Shown here: in pieces, positions 1 to 7,531 of the stretch | How positions within the stretch are numbered: position 1 is the stretch's first letter | How the letters are laid out: each line of letters opens with the position of its first letter | IMG/VR virus record: IMGVR_UViG_3300031621_000011 | Coordinates: 1-40,443 of that record | From: a virus | Reading direction: 5' to 3' (one strand) | DNA: 40,443 nt | Position numbers and translations under genes: made by a program | The notes under the pieces: generated by a model | Told to the model about the DNA's origin: nothing | Seen by the model: the letters and a program-made list of their open reading frames with translations, nothing else | Databases searched by the model: none

Positions 1-21
1 ATCAAATGATAAATGGTTCAT
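1..21 (-). CDS. mazG: 5' end of the mazG gene, cut by the left window edge
   Basis: An ATG at 21-19 overlaps the stop codon of the zinc-finger gene (ATGA) and is preceded by AGAAGGAG at a spacing of about nine bases, one of the best ribosome binding sites in the window. It encodes MNHLSFD and then reaches base 1. The right window end holds a MazG reading frame that enters from base 40443 with YQNQAKKFAIF and lacks its own start. Joined, they give a normal MazG N-terminus if one base (or 3n+1) is supplied. The link between the two ends is inference, but the start signal and the matching family N-terminus support it. Confidence 0.72.
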
Positions 22-287
22 CGATTAGTACTCCTTCTAAAACTTGGTTCTTGCTCAAAAATTGCCCTTGGGTCGTCTAAAAAGACTTGCTCTAATGGGT
101 CTATTTCAGTGATGGGGTTCTTCTTCATTTCCACATATATCTCACGAATACTTGTAGAGTTTGATTGCCGGTGTCCACGGCAGTCGCTGCAGATCTTTGG
201 TTCTGTTCTAAGGTGCCTAACCTTCTTAAGAGCATCGCCACATTCATAACAATTCTCATAGGCATTACGTTGCAAAACGTCTTGCAT
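18..287 (-). CDS. Small DksA/TraR-type zinc-finger protein
   Basis: An 89-residue protein with a four-cysteine zinc finger near its N-terminus (CYEC, then 16 residues, then CSDC), followed by a basic RGHRQ stretch and an acidic tail. The CxxCG...R...CxxC layout is that of the DksA/TraR family, whose members bind RNA polymerase through the secondary channel. This copy lacks the long coiled coil of full DksA, so its role is open. The start at 287 is chosen because AAAGGAG lies just upstream; the frame stays open further upstream, but that would overlap the primase-helicase gene. Its stop overlaps the mazG start. The family call is fair and the function unknown. Confidence 0.7.
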   Translation of the reverse strand: MQDVLQRNAYENCYECGDALKKVRHLRTEPKICSDCRGHRQSNSTSIREIYVEMKKNPITEIDPLEQVFLDDPRAIFEQEPSFRRSTNR

Positions 288-306
288 ACTTTTCTCCTTT
301 ATGTAT

Positions 307-1890
307 TTAGAATATTTCTGATTGGGGTAGTAATCGGCCTGTGTCTCTGTTGTATGAGACACCACCGGCATGGCCTGTTTCACCAGTGAATCTGTTTTTC
401 AAGACATGGATAAACCTACTGTCACCGTCACTGTCTTCAGGATCCACTTGTAAGCTCAGGCATATGTCAGATAGTTGAGCTATGGCATGTGATCCTCTAA
501 GCTGACCAAGTCTAACCTTAGCTCCATCCTCATGGCCTTTGTCACCTTCAGGTCGTCTCAGGTGAGACACAAGTATAAGACCTATGTCTAACTCCTGAAC
601 TAATGTCCTGAGCTTAGTCATGGCACGGTCAATCATCTTACGTTCATCACCACCATCCATTCCTGAGATCATGATTGATATGTGGTCGAGGATAACCCAC
701 TTGATGTCTAAAGCCTTAGACATGTACTGGATCCTTGAACAAATGAGTTCAACGTCTGAGGAACCAAAGTGGTCATATAGAAACACCTCGGCCTTATCCT
801 TAACCATAGATTCATAGGCATCGTTAACCTCTTCTTGGTTAGCCATGGATCTATCAACAGTTATGTTCTTGGACATATGGATACCGACTAAACCAAGCAT
901 GGTTCTTCGGTTGCTTTCCTCAAGCATAATCATGCCAATCTTCTCACCACTTTGGTGAAGGCTATAGGCAATCTCACGAACTAAAGTTGACTTACCGATA
1001 CCACTACCTGCACAGACCGTGACAAGCTCAGAAGTCCTAAGACCCTTAGTTATGTCGTTAAGCCGAGGGTAGGGGTAGCTAACCAAGGACTGCTCATCTT
1101 CTTTAAGCATCTCTGACTTCAGGTCATGAGAACCTATGATACCATCAGGCCTGAATGAACGAGCCTGAAAGATAGCTGTAATGATCTCATTGGCCTTACC
1201 CTTCATAAGGCATTCGTTGGCATCCTTATAGGGTAAGTTGGCTATCTTAGCTCTACCAACCGGTAACAACTCAGCTACGATGTGAACTGCTTTTTGACCT
1301 GCATCATCCATATCGAACATAAGGATTATCTCGTCAAAGCCGAGTATATAATCCCAGTTCTTTTTGATGCTATTGGCTGCCGAGGCTGCACCGGTTGGTA
1401 AACTGACAGTTGCCCACTTATGACCTTGAACCTGAGAGATAGTCATTGCATCTATTTCGCCTTCAGCAATAACCAACTTCTTTCCGGTAGACCATAAGTG
1501 AGAACCATATAACGTCATCTTAGATGCATCACCTATGATGGTAAAATTCTTATCCTTGTCTCTAACCTTTTGAGCTACAGCTTTACCGTTCTTATCCCTA
1601 TAGACGGCAAGCTCTAAGTCTTTATGTATTAGATAACCAAACTTTCTGCAGGTCTCCTCATTTAATCCTCTATGTTTGAGGCTTTTAATTTCACCCTTGA
1701 GTAATTCTTTTTTGAAGGTATTACTTTTTGGCTGTATTGTTTTGAGGTCAACCTTTTTGAGTGTGGGTTGGGTGGTTTTATTACACGAGTAACAGTGTGT
1801 GTGTCCGTCATCGTAAACTCCTAAGGCATCGGAGGAACCACAGTCTTCACATGGTTCCTTCCTCAGCTCTATTGATTTATGTGCCTCCAA
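307..1890 (-). CDS. T7 gp4-like DNA primase-helicase
   Basis: A bifunctional primase-helicase of 527 residues that unwinds DNA and makes primers at the replication fork. The N-terminal zinc finger has CEDC, 15 residues, then CYSC, the T7 gp4 spacing. The TOPRIM primase core shows EGEIDAM and the acidic FDMDDAG motif. The RecA-type helicase has Walker A GSGIGKST, Walker B VILDH and the LRGSHAIAQLSD motif matching LRGSGALRQLSD of T7. The start is TTG, six bases after AAGGAG; no ATG lies nearby in frame. It follows endonuclease I and precedes the zinc-finger and mazG genes, as expected in a T7-like replication operon. Length is close to T7 gp4 (566). Confidence 0.96.
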   Translation of the reverse strand: MEAHKSIELRKEPCEDCGSSDALGVYDDGHTHCYSCNKTTQPTLKKVDLKTIQPKSNTFKKELLKGEIKSLKHRGLNEETCRKFGYLIHKDLELAVYRDKNGKAVAQKVRDKDKNFTIIGDASKMTLYGSHLWSTGKKLVIAEGEIDAMTISQVQGHKWATVSLPTGAASAANSIKKNWDYILGFDEIILMFDMDDAGQKAVHIVAELLPVGRAKIANLPYKDANECLMKGKANEIITAIFQARSFRPDGIIGSHDLKSEMLKEDEQSLVSYPYPRLNDITKGLRTSELVTVCAGSGIGKSTLVREIAYSLHQSGEKIGMIMLEESNRRTMLGLVGIHMSKNITVDRSMANQEEVNDAYESMVKDKAEVFLYDHFGSSDVELICSRIQYMSKALDIKWVILDHISIMISGMDGGDERKMIDRAMTKLRTLVQELDIGLILVSHLRRPEGDKGHEDGAKVRLGQLRGSHAIAQLSDICLSLQVDPEDSDGDSRFIHVLKNRFTGETGHAGGVSYNRDTGRLLPQSEIF

Positions 1891-1901
1891 TATTATCTCC
1901 T

Positions 1902-2348
1902 TTAGATTAAGTCACCATGCATTCCCATCTGAGGTGGGTAGCCTTCCTTAAGCCACTCCTCAGGGATGGAACGATGGGCAAACATAAAGCCATTGGCTCT
2001 ACAAAAGTCTGCATATGAAGTTTTTGAACCTTTGTAGATCTTTGAGTTTGCATTGCTGAAAACAAACCTGATGTCTAACTCAGGGTGCTGTTGTTTAATC
2101 AATAGATGTTTCTGTCTATCGGCAGTAACAAAGCGACCCTTCGTTTCGACATAAAAAAAGCCACCAATCTTAGGCAGCTTAAAGTCAGGAGTGTATGTAC
2201 TTGTACGAGGTGGGTGGGTGTATTTGATCTTGTCAGTTTCATAGTAAACCTTTAACTCGGCCTTACTAATCTGTTCGCTAACCTTATCTTCTAACCCTGA
2301 CCTATAACCTCTGATTAAAGCACCTCTAGAAATTATACGAGTTGGCAC
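1902..2348 (-). CDS. T7 gp3-like endonuclease I (Holliday junction resolvase)
   Basis: Resolves branched DNA and degrades host DNA in T7-like phages. The protein carries YRSGLEDKVSEQI, TYTPDFKLP, VETKGRF and KHLLIKQQHPELDIRFVFS, which align with T7 gp3; E and D of SGLED and TPDF and the ETKG acidic-lysine pair are the nuclease residues. I place the start at GTG 2348, giving 148 residues (T7: 149), with AGGAG ten bases upstream. The frame is open back to an ATG at 2441, but that N-terminus is only the shifted frame of the ssb tail. The gene thus starts 23 bases inside ssb, probably by coupled translation. The family is certain, the start fairly so. Confidence 0.93.
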   Translation of the reverse strand: MPTRIISRGALIRGYRSGLEDKVSEQISKAELKVYYETDKIKYTHPPRTSTYTPDFKLPKIGGFFYVETKGRFVTADRQKHLLIKQQHPELDIRFVFSNANSKIYKGSKTSYADFCRANGFMFAHRSIPEEWLKEGYPPQMGMHGDLI

Positions 2349-2874
2349 CAGTCTCAGGCTCCTCATCAGTTGATCCAAAGTCTTGATCTTCTTCAGCCAC
2401 AAAGCCATCTTCCTCGGCCTCAAAGCCATCCATTCCTGCACCTACTTGACTTACTGGTTCAATGATTTGAACTTTAGTCAGTCTCAGTGAAATGCCATTG
2501 TTCCCAGTCACTGTGTAAGGACTGATAACACCACCTATCTTAATAATAGATCCACCATAAAGAGGAGGAGGGTTAGTAACTACCTGACCTTTACTATCGA
2601 AGAACTTAGGTTGAAACTTAGACTTACTGATGATTGACATCATTCCAGTTTCCTCATCAATCTTAAAGGGCATCCTAGCTCCAGTGGCCTTAGCACCAAA
2701 CTCATCCTTAGCTATTTGAGTGAGTTGATCTACTAAACTTTTAGCTTGGTCTTTAGGAACTAATAGATTTGTTTTAAACACACCGTCAGAATCAAACTGG
2801 GTGTCTGCTTTATTTAACCATGGGTATTGAGCAGTTCCCTTATGTGTTACGAAGTTTTGTCTTTTGTCTGCCAT
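2326..2874 (-). CDS. T7 gp2.5-like single-stranded DNA-binding protein
   Basis: A 182-residue protein that coats single-stranded DNA and recruits polymerase and helicase. The body carries the OB-fold type strands seen in phage gp2.5 (FKTNLLVPKD, PPPLYGGSIIKIGG, GISLRLTKVQII). The last 35 residues are very acidic and end in an aromatic phenylalanine (SYNF), the feature through which T7 gp2.5 contacts its partners. AAGGAG sits seven bases before the ATG. It follows the 61-residue protein and overlaps the start of endonuclease I. The assignment rests on the acidic tail with terminal Phe, the size and the position between RNA polymerase and endonuclease I. Confidence 0.9.
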   Translation of the reverse strand: MADKRQNFVTHKGTAQYPWLNKADTQFDSDGVFKTNLLVPKDQAKSLVDQLTQIAKDEFGAKATGARMPFKIDEETGMMSIISKSKFQPKFFDSKGQVVTNPPPLYGGSIIKIGGVISPYTVTGNNGISLRLTKVQIIEPVSQVGAGMDGFEAEEDGFVAEEDQDFGSTDEEPETGANSYNF

Positions 2875-3025
2875 TTGCAGTCTCCTTGTTGTTGGTTGTT
2901 GTTATTTGAAATTCAGAAACATCTATACCGAGTTGCTCTGCCTCTTTTAAAACGTGCTTGGGTATCTCTTGGCCTTTTTCATGGCAAAGATAAGCGATCC
3001 CAAGCACCCTTTCTCGTGGGTGCAT
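2840..3025 (-). CDS. Hypothetical 61-residue protein, first gene of the ssb operon
   Basis: A small charged protein (MHPRERVLGIAYLCHEKGQEI...) with two short predicted helices and a polar, Asn/Thr-rich tail. I do not recognise a family. AGAAAGG precedes its ATG. It is the first reading frame after the candidate phage promoter at 3056-3080, and its last 35 bases overlap the start of ssb. The overlap means part of its C-terminus is constrained by the ssb ribosome binding site, so the tail may have no function of its own. Confidence that it is translated is moderate. Confidence 0.6.
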   Translation of the reverse strand: MHPRERVLGIAYLCHEKGQEIPKHVLKEAEQLGIDVSEFQITTTNNKETANGRQKTKLRNT

Positions 3026-3055
3026 GAGTTAACCTTTCTTAATTTTGGTTTAGTA

Positions 3056-3080
3056 GTTTCTCAATGGGTGGACATAAGTA
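3056..3080 (-). promoter_or_regulatory. Candidate phage RNA polymerase promoter for the ssb-primase operon
   Basis: The minus strand reads TACTTATGTCCACCC followed by ATTGAGAAAC. The TACTTATGTCCACCC part is identical to the site at 34.7 kb and nearly so to the one at 5.6 kb. It lies directly between the RNA polymerase stop and the next gene. The layout (AT-rich start, CCACC core, purine-rich GAGA start region) resembles the T7 promoter CTCACTATAGGGAGA in plan. No experiment is available; recognition by the phage enzyme is inference from position and repetition. Confidence 0.7.
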
Positions 3081-3081
3081 C

Positions 3082-5547
3082 CTAACAAAAGCAATATCGA
3101 CTGTCTTTTATGTCAGTTAAAACAAGTTTGCCCTTCTTGGGAATTGAGGGCAGGTCTACCTTAGAGGCATCCTCAAACTGTTTTATGTTGTGGTTTAAAA
3201 CCGTCTGATAAAGACAAAAGTTATCATAAATCTCAATGAAGGAACTTCTGATGATTTCATACAGCTTTTGAGTGTCTGCAGCAGTGGTTGCAAAACTGTC
3301 ATGGATCAGGAAATAACTCTGAATGTTCTTCTGTAATCCATTTAAAACAGTTAGCAGTAAGTGAGCTGCATCCATTGAGTGGATCACATTGGGTGATACT
3401 GCTGAGGCTGACTTAGCTTTGTCTACAGTCCTAAGTGGTTTATCTCGTAGTGATATTTGACTACGGATATTCTTAAACAAGGTTCTATCGTATAGGTAAA
3501 CCTTGATCTCCTTAGTGGTGAACTTTGTGTAACTTTGTACAACAGGAAAACCAACAGGTGTTGTCCACTTCATGTGCTTGTTTTCATGAGCCAATAGTCT
3601 AGCTAAAGTCTTAAAGAACTTCATACCTTCAGAGGCACCAGTAATCACTTGATTGACTGCCTTCCAATTAGCCTTAGCTAGGAAGTTAGCTGCAGTAAAT
3701 CCTTGATCGTCACCGAATGGGTGTTGGTCGTATTTACCTGCAAGTACATCGTCAGCTAAAGGTCTCATAGTGTCTTCTATGATTTGATCTTTAAATCCAT
3801 AGACCTCACTAGAGTAACCAAAAGTCATGACATTACGTTTGACTAACTTACGGTTAATACCAAACTTTAGCCATTCTCTTGCCATCGTGTCATCACTAGC
3901 TGCAAACTCTTTAACTACAGCATCGGCAACTTCTTGGTAAACATCTTGAGGTATAGAGTTAGGAACTAGGTTAACTAGTGATCCATCCTTTTCTTGAAGT
4001 GATGCTGCTGAGTAATGTTGAATGCCTGAGTTACTACCGTCTAAAGATATTGGCAGTCCACTTGTGGATCCTTCACCTTCAATTAGATACTTAAAGTAAG
4101 CCTGACATGCAGCTAGAAAACAAAAGGGTTTATCTGCTTTAGACCAATAGTCATATGTAGACTTGTAATCCTGAGCTACCTCAATAATCTTTTCAGCATT
4201 CTCTGTAACCCACTTGATTCTATCAATCATGGGTTTCTTAGATACTTTATCAAAGTCACCAGTGTTGGCTACTTGTACGGCTATCCAATAGAAGGCCTGT
4301 TCATCAACCTTCTTTTCATTAGCAAACTCAAACATAGCTTTTATGTGTTCGTCACGGTGGTGTGAAAAGTGAGGTATCGGATAGATACGTCCACGGTGAC
4401 AGAAGTTATGGGGTAGATAGAATTGCTCATACTCCATAAGCTCCTTAGCAACTCTTAAGTCTTGAACCATGACAGACCTTTGACCGTCAATCTGTCTGTT
4501 TTTAACGACAATATTCTTATTCTTGATCCTGATCCCTTTTTTCTCTACGTCAGTCAGGCTATTAAAGTCGTCAACCTTATCAGGTGTTTCGATATAAGCT
4601 CTAGTCGGAAACTTACCCATTGATTTATCATTAGACCAACACCACTCCACTGCCTCAACTATAGTTTTATTGAGTTTCATAGGAGTCCTCTGCACGGCAT
4701 TAAGTGCATCAATACTAGGTTGTATCGAACCGTCCTCAAACCCTTGCTCTATGGCTCTTATATGGGCATTAGGAACGTATCCTTTGACTAGTTTTACCTG
4801 CTGAGAAAGTGCCTCATCTAGATAGCAACCAGTGTCAAAAGAAGTCCAGTCTTTAGGTCTAATTGTCATAGGTGCAAACAACGGACTTGACCAACTTTCA
4901 TCGAAGTCTAGCTCAGACAATCTTAAGGATGCATCAGGTAATAAACCTATCTTCTTCAGTGTCCTGTTTTTAATGGTTGTTTGCCATACGTCAAAGATAC
5001 CTGAGATCCTGAGTATCGAATTGAGAATAGGTGTACCGACAATAACCCTTCTCTTGTCATCCCACTTTTCATACTCAAAACCTGCTTTAGCAGCTATAGA
5101 CTTAGCAGCTTTTATCCTATGACGTTCACTTGAGTGATCTTGAGTGACTTTAGTTTCAATTCTATTAGCTAACTTCTTGTTGAACTGTTTTAACTTTATG
5201 TTGAAGACCTCCATCTCAATCTTTTGACCTATGGTTGAGACTGCTCTAGTAAGTGTTTGATTACGACCTACTGCATCAAACATCGACACAAGACCGACAT
5301 AACTAACTATATCGACATCAACATCCTTAAGGTCTTCAACCCACTTCATAGGTCTATTACCTATACCCTTTTGACTATCTATAGTTTTCTTAAGATCCTT
5401 AGCTACTAAAGATTGAACTTCAGATATAAGTTTCTGAGGATTATTTTGTATTGAAGTGGTTGTTATCTTCTCTGATCTTTTGACATGGCGATCACGGCCT
5501 TCAGTGATCATCTGTCTTTCTCTTTGTAATTCTCTTATTGTACTCAA
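3082..5547 (-). CDS. T7-like single-subunit RNA polymerase
   Basis: An 821-residue DNA-directed RNA polymerase (T7: 883) that would transcribe the phage modules from its own promoters. Visible motifs: FCHRGRIYPI, LPISLDGSNSGIQHYSA with the first catalytic Asp, KLVKRNVMTFGYSSEVYGF with the catalytic Lys and Tyr, TPVGFPVVQSY at the start of the specificity loop region, SPNVIHSMDAAH, and LIHDSF with the second catalytic Asp. The start is taken as TTG 5547, six bases after AAGGAG; the frame is open to an upstream TTG at 5568. The C-terminus is RYCFC, where T7 has DFAFA. T7 Gly640 after the catalytic Tyr is Ser here. A promoter-like site lies 25 bases upstream. Confidence 0.97.
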   Translation of the reverse strand: MSTIRELQRERQMITEGRDRHVKRSEKITTTSIQNNPQKLISEVQSLVAKDLKKTIDSQKGIGNRPMKWVEDLKDVDVDIVSYVGLVSMFDAVGRNQTLTRAVSTIGQKIEMEVFNIKLKQFNKKLANRIETKVTQDHSSERHRIKAAKSIAAKAGFEYEKWDDKRRVIVGTPILNSILRISGIFDVWQTTIKNRTLKKIGLLPDASLRLSELDFDESWSSPLFAPMTIRPKDWTSFDTGCYLDEALSQQVKLVKGYVPNAHIRAIEQGFEDGSIQPSIDALNAVQRTPMKLNKTIVEAVEWCWSNDKSMGKFPTRAYIETPDKVDDFNSLTDVEKKGIRIKNKNIVVKNRQIDGQRSVMVQDLRVAKELMEYEQFYLPHNFCHRGRIYPIPHFSHHRDEHIKAMFEFANEKKVDEQAFYWIAVQVANTGDFDKVSKKPMIDRIKWVTENAEKIIEVAQDYKSTYDYWSKADKPFCFLAACQAYFKYLIEGEGSTSGLPISLDGSNSGIQHYSAASLQEKDGSLVNLVPNSIPQDVYQEVADAVVKEFAASDDTMAREWLKFGINRKLVKRNVMTFGYSSEVYGFKDQIIEDTMRPLADDVLAGKYDQHPFGDDQGFTAANFLAKANWKAVNQVITGASEGMKFFKTLARLLAHENKHMKWTTPVGFPVVQSYTKFTTKEIKVYLYDRTLFKNIRSQISLRDKPLRTVDKAKSASAVSPNVIHSMDAAHLLLTVLNGLQKNIQSYFLIHDSFATTAADTQKLYEIIRSSFIEIYDNFCLYQTVLNHNIKQFEDASKVDLPSIPKKGKLVLTDIKDSRYCFC

Positions 5548-5571
5548 GTTATTCTCCTTTTCACCCAAAGT

Positions 5572-5593
5572 TCTCTAATGGGTGGACATAAGT
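5572..5593 (-). promoter_or_regulatory. Candidate phage promoter directly before the RNA polymerase gene
   Basis: The minus strand reads ACTTATGTCCACCC followed by ATTAGAGAAC, almost the same as the sites at 3.06 and 34.7 kb. Transcripts starting at the GAGA purines would reach the polymerase ribosome binding site within a few bases. If the phage enzyme uses it, the gene would amplify its own expression. Confidence 0.7.
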
Positions 5594-5684
5594 CATTTTA
5601 CTAGTGATTTACTTAAGACCGTGGGTAGTCCAAACCGGTGCCTGACCGGTCATTTGGTTCATCCGTTGTTGTATTCCTAAAGGC
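5594..5684 (-). other. Short spacer between the wHTH gene and RNA polymerase, with a hairpin
   Basis: Contains two copies of the palindrome ACCGGT (5634-5639 and 5645-5650) separated by five bases, able to form a 6-bp hairpin. There is no T-run after it, so it is more like an operator or RNA processing site than a terminator. A 17-codon reading frame (5662-5609, MNQMTGQAPVW...) crosses it, with only a distant AGGA as ribosome binding site; I would not call it a gene. Confidence 0.4.
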
Positions 5685-6203
5685 CTATATCTCTGAATAG
5701 TCATTATGATCTCCTACGATTTTATCAGTTTCACCATAACTCATGTCAGGGATGGTCATACCTGCTTTCTTTAAAACACTTTCTAATTGATCAAGTGACT
5801 TATAGTAGTCACCTATTATTGACTTGTTAATACGTTTCTTCCAATGCACATACTTCATCATGGAATCATGAAGTTCTTTGGTAGCCATACACCAAGCCTT
5901 GTTTTTATCCCTTAAGACACTAATCCAACCTCCTTTTTCACATTCATCCACCATTAAACTTACACTACTTCTGTTAGCATCGAGCAATTCACATATGTAA
6001 GTTATAGTCACCGGCTCTTGTAGTTGGTAGGCCTTAGACATAATCCTAGCAAAGGTATTCCTGTTCTGAGATGAGTTGAAGTATTGTTGTAACTTACCTG
6101 ACATCCTCACTGACCTAGCCTTGTGTAATTGGATCTCAACTTCCATAACGGCTAGAGCATATTCTTTGTATTGCTTTTCATATAATTCTAGTATTTTCTC
6201 CAT
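5685..6203 (-). CDS. Winged-helix (MarR-like) putative transcription regulator
   Basis: A 172-residue basic protein. Residues about 60-105 (QEPVTITYICELLDANRSSV onward, then GGWISVLRDKNKAWC) read as a helix-turn-helix with a following wing, as in MarR-type regulators: 'start of a two-helix DNA reader, then E-K-GGWI, then a beta hairpin'. The ends are helical and may dimerise. AAAGGAG lies six bases before the ATG. Its place between the integrase and the phage RNA polymerase makes it a candidate for the early or lysogeny switch. The fold call is moderate; targets are unknown. No CI-like repressor is visible elsewhere, which adds interest. Confidence 0.72.
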   Translation of the reverse strand: MEKILELYEKQYKEYALAVMEVEIQLHKARSVRMSGKLQQYFNSSQNRNTFARIMSKAYQLQEPVTITYICELLDANRSSVSLMVDECEKGGWISVLRDKNKAWCMATKELHDSMMKYVHWKKRINKSIIGDYYKSLDQLESVLKKAGMTIPDMSYGETDKIVGDHNDYSEI

Positions 6204-6266
6204 TTATGTCTCCTTTTAATAGTAAAACCTTAGCAACAAGTTAATATGTGAATCAATACCCTTCAA

Positions 6267-6464
6267 CTACACATTAATCTTGTTTTTAAACTCATTATTA
6301 ACAGACATTCTGATTAACTGAGCCATGGATATCTGCTGACCGGTAAGACGGCTTAAGTTATTAGCCTCCCTACCTAGAAACTCCCATATACTAGTCTCCA
6401 AGAATACTTTTTTACTTATGAAATTAGTGCTTTTTTTAGGTCGTCCTTTTAATATAGTAGTCAT
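6267..6464 (-). CDS. Small basic DNA-binding protein with an AT-hook-like N-terminus
   Basis: A 65-residue protein starting MTTILKGRPKKS; the GRPKK core resembles an AT-hook. The rest (SIWEFLGREANNLSRLTGQQISMAQLIRMSVN) could be a ribbon-helix-helix type dimer: a strand, then two helices with a 'S-AQLIR-SV' second helix. AAGGAG precedes the ATG at seven bases. It lies just downstream of the integrase in the same direction, the place for an excisionase or small repressor. Family assignment is inference; I am confident only that it is a real small gene with DNA-binding character. Confidence 0.68.
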   Translation of the reverse strand: MTTILKGRPKKSTNFISKKVFLETSIWEFLGREANNLSRLTGQQISMAQLIRMSVNNEFKNKINV

Positions 6465-6491
6465 CTGCTCTCTCCTTAGGTTATCTTAGGT

Positions 6492-7310
6492 TTATCTAGA
6501 CATTTGTTTAGCAATGTCCTGTTGAGCAGATGCATTCACATGCACATACTTTTGAGTAGTAACTATCGACCTGTGACCCATCATAGATGCTATGACCAAA
6601 GTATTTATTTTTAGGTCGTTAGCTAAGGTGGATGCATAGGTATGTCGTAAAACGTGGAATACAAAGTATTTGTCGTTCTTAGCAACCCTATACCTGCATT
6701 CCTTCCATAGATCATAGAAGATCCTGTGTCTGAACCAGTGTGCAACAACACCAACTTTTTCAATTAGCTCTATGGTTTTAGGGGTCATGGCAACATCTCT
6801 ATCGTCACCATTCTTAGTGTCAACCAACCTCAACCACTTCTTATCAGGAGTTAGGAAGGCCGTAGTTCCAATGAGAACCAGTTCACCAAGTCTCATACCG
6901 GTAAACATGGAGAGCTGAACTAAATGTTTAATCTTTGGCTCTCTAGATTTACCGAAGAAGTCTTGGATCTTTACCAGTTCATCCTCGCTGAATGAACGAG
7001 GTCGTCCACCTGATTCCTTAGACATTTTGATTCGTGGTGATGAAGTTATAAGCTCTAGATCCATAGCATGTCTAAACACGGCTTTAATGGCTGCTCTATA
7101 GCGATTTAAGGTCGCCTCAGAGATGTTTCTAGCTACTTTGATAAAAGATAGGAACTCTCTAATTTCAATGACTGTAAAGGAGTCTAAAGGCTTTGACCCA
7201 TACCTCTTAAAATTAGAGAACATCATGCATTTATTGAAGGCTTGCTCCTTGTGAATGCCATGCCATAAGTCGTCAGCCTCAGCTACAAAGAATTGTCTAA
7301 ATGTCTGCAT
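6492..7310 (-). CDS. int: Tyrosine recombinase (phage integrase)
   Basis: A 272-residue site-specific recombinase that would insert the genome at attP. The C-terminal catalytic domain shows the full set: Arg140 (TGMRLGEL), Lys166 (DTKNGD), His219 and Arg222 (FHVLRHTYAS), His246 (MMGHRS) and the nucleophile Tyr255 (TTQKYVHV). The N-terminal 85 residues form a SAM-like core-binding domain. It is shorter than lambda-type integrases, leaving little room for a separate arm-binding domain. The ATG overlaps the stop of the preceding gene (TAATG) after GGAGG. It lies about 500 bases from the tRNA-Phe fragment at 7816, the likely attachment site. Confidence 0.95.
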   Translation of the reverse strand: MQTFRQFFVAEADDLWHGIHKEQAFNKCMMFSNFKRYGSKPLDSFTVIEIREFLSFIKVARNISEATLNRYRAAIKAVFRHAMDLELITSSPRIKMSKESGGRPRSFSEDELVKIQDFFGKSREPKIKHLVQLSMFTGMRLGELVLIGTTAFLTPDKKWLRLVDTKNGDDRDVAMTPKTIELIEKVGVVAHWFRHRIFYDLWKECRYRVAKNDKYFVFHVLRHTYASTLANDLKINTLVIASMMGHRSIVTTQKYVHVNASAQQDIAKQMSR

Positions 7311-7531
7311 TAGTTTGCCTCCTCAGGTAAGTTGACGTCCATACGATCCCATACGGATCTTCTGACTTTAAATTTTATGTCGTGAATAGGTATGCAGATC
7401 CTGACCCATTTAGAACCAGTGACTGCCCATGCATATCTAAGGCCACACACCGGTAGCCTAAGATCCTTGAAGTAGACGTTGAAGAGCTTGGCAGTAGACC
7501 AAGACTTAGATGTAGGTTTAGTTTTAGTCAT
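7310..7531 (-). CDS. Hypothetical 73-residue basic protein in the integrase operon
   Basis: A basic protein with a W- and R-rich centre (RYAWAVTGSKWVRICIPIHDIKFKVRRSVW) and acidic end PEEAN. No family recognised. The start at 7531 is chosen because GGAGG and a TAATG overlap with the upstream stop stand there; an in-frame ATG five codons earlier lacks this. Its own end repeats the same junction with the integrase gene. Its small size, charge and position make an excisionase or accessory recombination factor possible, but this is a guess from context. Confidence 0.66.
   Translation of the reverse strand: MTKTKPTSKSWSTAKLFNVYFKDLRLPVCGLRYAWAVTGSKWVRICIPIHDIKFKVRRSVWDRMDVNLPEEAN

Noticed and set aside
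5609-5662. 17-codon reading frame before the RNA polymerase gene
   Set aside because: Only a distant AGGA and no sign of conservation; mentioned under the spacer only.
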